From: an uncultured Bacilli bacterium
Lineage (GTDB): Bacteria; Bacillota_I; Bacilli_A; RF39; UBA660
Direction of reading: 5' to 3'
DNA: 17,430 nt
NCBI GenBank assembly: GCA_934101425.1
Contig: CAKOQQ010000011.1
Location: 1-17,430, forward strand
Below, piece by piece: positions 14,666 through 17,430 of this stretch (the stretch's first letter is position 1; every line of letters begins with the position of its first letter). Under the pieces are notes generated by a model that was given only the letters and a program-made list of their open reading frames with translations, was not told where the DNA came from and did not search any database. The position numbers and the translations under genes are program-made.

Positions 14666-17251
14666 CTTTTTAATAATAAGTTTATATATTTCAAATACTA
14701 CTATTATGGAACATGATAGTAATAATAATAATCCAATTAAACCAAAACTAATAGGTTCTACTTTTAAGAAACTAGCTGTTATATCAAATTCTGCAAGTAT
14801 TATTTGTAATAATATAGAACCAAATATAATAAGTACTATAAATGGATTATCAAATAATTTCTTTTTAAACACTGATTTCTTTTCACTTCTACAATTTAAT
14901 ACATTTATATTTTGAATAAATACCATAAGCATCATAATTACTGATCTAGAGAAAACTAATCCATAATTATTATCCATTAAATATTTCCAAGTACCAAATA
15001 CTACTACAGTAATTGTTATACCTAATATAAGAACTTCTATCATTAAATCTTTTGAAAATAACGATTCATTTGTATCTCTTGGTTTTTCTTTCATTATACT
15101 ATCTTCAGATTTTTCAAAAGATAATGCTACATCTTGAAGACCATCAGTTACCATATTAAGCCACAATAATTGTATAGCTACTAGAGGAATATCATAATTA
15201 AACATTATAGATAAAAGGAAGAAGGCAACTTCTGCAAAGCCACAACCAAGTAGGAATAAAGTAATTTTTCTTATATTACTATAAGCTGTTCTACCTTCTT
15301 TTATTCCTGATACTATAGATGTAAAATTATCATCCTTAATAATCATAGAAGCTGTTTCTTTAGCAACATCAGTACCGCTACCCATAGCTATACCAATATT
15401 AGCCGCTTTAATAGCAGGAGCATCATTTACTCCATCTCCAGTAACAGCAACAAATTCTTTTTGCCTTTTATATGAATTAACAATATCTAATTTATCAATA
15501 GGTGTAACACGAGAAAATACTCTAATACCTTTTACATATTCATCAAATTTATCATCACCTAAAGATTTATAGTATTCAACATCTTTACCAGTTGCAACTT
15601 CATCATATTTTTGACATAAGCCAAGTTCTTTACCAATTGCATATGCAGTAAGAGGGTGATCTCCTGTAATCATAACTACCTTAATTCCCGCACTAGCACA
15701 TTCTTTTAAAGAATTCTTTACTTCTATTCTTATAGGATCTATAAAAGCTGCCATACCAATAAAATCTAACTTAAGTTTATTTATATCAGTACTTTTTACT
15801 TCGCCATTTGCAATAGCTATTACTCTATATCCATTACCAGTTAAAAGAGTATTTTCTTTTATATAACTTTCATCTTCATTAGAAAATGACATAACTTTTT
15901 CTAATGATCCTTTTACTGTACAAAATAATTTATTATTCTTCTTATAAAATACTGCAGAATATTGATTTTCAGATTCATAAGGAATTCTTTCTACAATTTC
16001 ACAATCATAACTTATATTTAATTTTTCTCCTAATGCTTTAAACGCTATATCAATAGAATCTCCAAAAGATTCCCATTTGTTATTTTTAAATTCTAATACA
16101 GCTTCATTATTTATAGCTCCTAAAAAGGCAAATTCTTGAGCTTTTTCTAATTTAGAATTACCGATACATTCTACTTTACCTTCACCATTATAACCCGTAC
16201 CAGTAACCTTATATTTACTTCCATCAGATAGAACTATTTCTTTTAATGTTTGTTCATTAACAGTAAGAGTACCTGTTTTATCAGAAGCTATAACAGTACA
16301 ACTACCTAATGATTCTACAGCATTTAATTTTTTTACTATAACATTTTTCTTAAGCATTCTTTTAGATGCTACTGTAAGAGCCATAGTAAGAGCAAGTGAT
16401 AAGCCTTCTGGCATAGCAGATACAGCAAGAGCTATAACACTTAAAAATATTTCATTTAAAGGAAAATCTTTACTTTTTAAAACAAATGTAACTATAATAG
16501 CAACAACTAAAATAATACAACTAATTTGTTTAGAAAATCTCTCAGTTCTTATTGTAAGTGGAGATTTTTCTTCTTTTGTTTCAGATACCTTACTAGCAAT
16601 TTTTCCAATTTCAGTTTTAGTAGCAGTAGATGTAACAACAGCTAATGCTCTACCAGTAGTTACTGTAGTACCAGCATATACCATATTTATTCTATCAGCT
16701 AAAGATGTATCATCTTTTAACTTTTTATTATTTTTAGAAACAGCAACACTTTCACCAGTTAAGGCAGACTCATTTACTTGAAAATTATATGATTCAATAA
16801 TTCTAGCATCAGCACATATTTTCATACCACTTTCTAAAGCTATAATATCTCCTACCACAACATCACTAGAATTTACTTCTAGTCTTTTATTATCTCTAAT
16901 AACAAAACAAGTTACCTTTATCATATCAATTAAAGATTTAGCATCTTTCTTAGCTTTCCACTCTTCATATGTACCTAAAAATGTATCAACTAAAATTATT
17001 ATAATTAATGCGATTGCATCTATTGTTTCTCCGACTAAAAAAGATAAAAAAACTGTTATAACTAAAATTATTTCCATTGGATCACAAAATTGTGATAAAA
17101 ATAATTTAAATATGCTTTCTTCTTTAGCTTTAGGAAGCTCATTTTTTCCATATTTTTCTAATCTTTTCTTAGCTTCTTTACTTTTCAAGCCTTCCATATT
17201 AGTATCTAAATTATTAAATACTTCTTCTATACTATTGTTATAATATTTCAT
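14654..17251 (-). CDS. Ca2+-type P-type ATPase (cation exporter)
   Basis: An 865-residue P2-type ATPase that would pump a cation, most likely Ca2+, out of the cytoplasm. Visible in order: an N-terminal cation-ATPase domain (1-60), TGES (165-168) in the actuator domain, M4 motif PEGL (281-284), phosphorylation site DKTGT (324-328, Asp324), KGSLE (448-452) in the nucleotide domain, TGDH (529-532) and GDGVNDAP (605-612). M6 is NMVTDG (699-704), matching the Ca2+-site residues Asn, Thr and Asp of SERCA. Glu674 in M5 fits the SERCA site-I Glu, but the Asn three residues before it is Gly671, so probably one ion is bound, as in other bacterial pumps. About ten membrane helices are seen and the length is normal. 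ATG 17251 has a weak binding site (AAAGATGG). Confidence 0.93.
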   Translation of the reverse strand: MKYYNNSIEEVFNNLDTNMEGLKSKEAKKRLEKYGKNELPKAKEESIFKLFLSQFCDPMEIILVITVFLSFLVGETIDAIALIIIILVDTFLGTYEEWKAKKDAKSLIDMIKVTCFVIRDNKRLEVNSSDVVVGDIIALESGMKICADARIIESYNFQVNESALTGESVAVSKNNKKLKDDTSLADRINMVYAGTTVTTGRALAVVTSTATKTEIGKIASKVSETKEEKSPLTIRTERFSKQISCIILVVAIIVTFVLKSKDFPLNEIFLSVIALAVSAMPEGLSLALTMALTVASKRMLKKNVIVKKLNAVESLGSCTVIASDKTGTLTVNEQTLKEIVLSDGSKYKVTGTGYNGEGKVECIGNSKLEKAQEFAFLGAINNEAVLEFKNNKWESFGDSIDIAFKALGEKLNISYDCEIVERIPYESENQYSAVFYKKNNKLFCTVKGSLEKVMSFSNEDESYIKENTLLTGNGYRVIAIANGEVKSTDINKLKLDFIGMAAFIDPIRIEVKNSLKECASAGIKVVMITGDHPLTAYAIGKELGLCQKYDEVATGKDVEYYKSLGDDKFDEYVKGIRVFSRVTPIDKLDIVNSYKRQKEFVAVTGDGVNDAPAIKAANIGIAMGSGTDVAKETASMIIKDDNFTSIVSGIKEGRTAYSNIRKITLFLLGCGFAEVAFFLLSIMFNYDIPLVAIQLLWLNMVTDGLQDVALSFEKSEDSIMKEKPRDTNESLFSKDLMIEVLILGITITVVVFGTWKYLMDNNYGLVFSRSVIMMLMVFIQNINVLNCRSEKKSVFKKKLFDNPFIVLIIFGSILLQIILAEFDITASFLKVEPISFGLIGLLLLLSCSIIVVFEIYKLIIKKKSK

Positions 17252-17273
17252 ACATTACCATCTTTCTTTTATC

Positions 17274-17302
17274 ATTATACACTAGATAGACACATACTTC
17301 AA
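17274..17302 (-). promoter_or_regulatory. Promoter of the P-type ATPase gene
   Basis: On the minus strand TTGAAG (17297-17302), a 17-bp spacer and TATAAT (17274-17279). The start would be near 17267, with a leader of about 16 nt. Confidence 0.7.
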
Positions 17303-17309
17303 ATATTAT

Positions 17310-17338
17310 TTGCTAAATAACTTTTTAAATGCTATTAT
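17310..17338 (+). promoter_or_regulatory. Promoter of the rubrerythrin gene
   Basis: TTGCTA (17310-17315), 17 bp, then TATTAT (17333-17338) with an extended TG one base upstream. The -10 ends 6 bp before GGAGGG. It diverges from the ATPase promoter, with the two -35 boxes 7 bp apart. Confidence 0.6.
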
Positions 17339-17355
17339 AAATGTGGAGGGATATT

Positions 17356-17430
17356 ATGGAATTAAAAGGTTCAAAAACAGAACAAAATTTAATGGCTGCT
17401 TTTGCTGGTGAAAGTGAGGCTAGAAATAAA
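17356..17430 (+). CDS. rbr: Rubrerythrin, N-terminal 25 residues
   Basis: The reading frame from ATG 17356 gives MELKGSKTEQNLMAAFAGES followed by EARNK and runs off the right edge. This closely matches the start of rubrerythrins (LKGTKTE-NL--AFAGES-ARN), the non-haem diiron peroxidases that detoxify hydrogen peroxide in anaerobes. The glutamate of GESEAR is the expected first diiron ligand. A good ribosome binding site, GGAGGG (17345-17350), and its own promoter lie upstream. The C-terminal rubredoxin-like part is outside the window, so a truncated erythrin cannot be excluded. Confidence 0.85.
   Translation, partial: MELKGSKTEQNLMAAFAGESEARNK

Noticed and set aside
1..17430. CRISPR arrays, tRNA or rRNA genes, insertion sequences
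   Set aside because: No regularly spaced repeats, cloverleaf-like genes, transposases or terminal inverted repeats were seen.

Overview
The window is a piece of a very AT-rich, low-GC Bacillota (Firmicutes) chromosome, by eye roughly three quarters A+T. Supporting this are the hpf-secA neighbourhood, an AgrBDCA-type peptide quorum-sensing system, a long-form HPF, strong AGGAGG-type ribosome binding sites, and TGA used as a real stop codon (agrA and the SUKH gene), which argues against a Mycoplasma-type code. Rubrerythrin and several flavoproteins suggest an anaerobe. An uncultured gut-type Bacillota is my inference; I cannot name the genus.

Layout. 1-61: start of an unidentified minus-strand gene. 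62-377: non-coding, with that gene's promoter and the secA terminator. 378-3747, all minus strand: secA, hpf (long ribosome hibernation factor) and a cold-shock protein, each with its own promoter and terminator. 3748-3983: divergent regulatory region. 3984-4719, plus strand: agrB and a 39-codon agrD peptide gene. These converge on an agrA-agrC operon (6758-4744, minus), and the two share one bidirectional terminator. 6840-10909, minus: a four-gene coupled cluster of a short CNNM/DUF21-CBS transporter-like protein, a SUKH (Smi1/Knr4) protein with a large orphan C-terminus, an unknown four-helix membrane protein and a stomatin-like SPFH protein. 10957-14615, minus: a second coupled operon of an HI0933/BaiN-type flavoprotein, a COG2509-type FAD dehydrogenase and adenosine deaminase. 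14654-17251, minus: a Ca2+-type P-type ATPase, divergent from the start of a rubrerythrin gene (17356, plus) that runs off the window.

How the parts work together. AgrB would process AgrD into a cyclic peptide. AgrC would sense it and AgrA would act on target promoters; a 21-bp-spaced direct repeat upstream of agrBD is a candidate AgrA operator. The system is split into two converging units, agrBD and agrA-agrC, unlike the single agrBDCA operon of staphylococci. The predicted ring of the signal peptide appears to be six residues rather than the usual five.

Gene expression signals are unusually compact. Five promoters are TGNTATAAT extended -10 boxes with no recognisable -35, and four of these sit 5-6 bp (secA 8 bp) in front of the ribosome binding site. 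Several lie against the terminator of the preceding gene. In six genes the stop codon lies inside the terminator hairpin.
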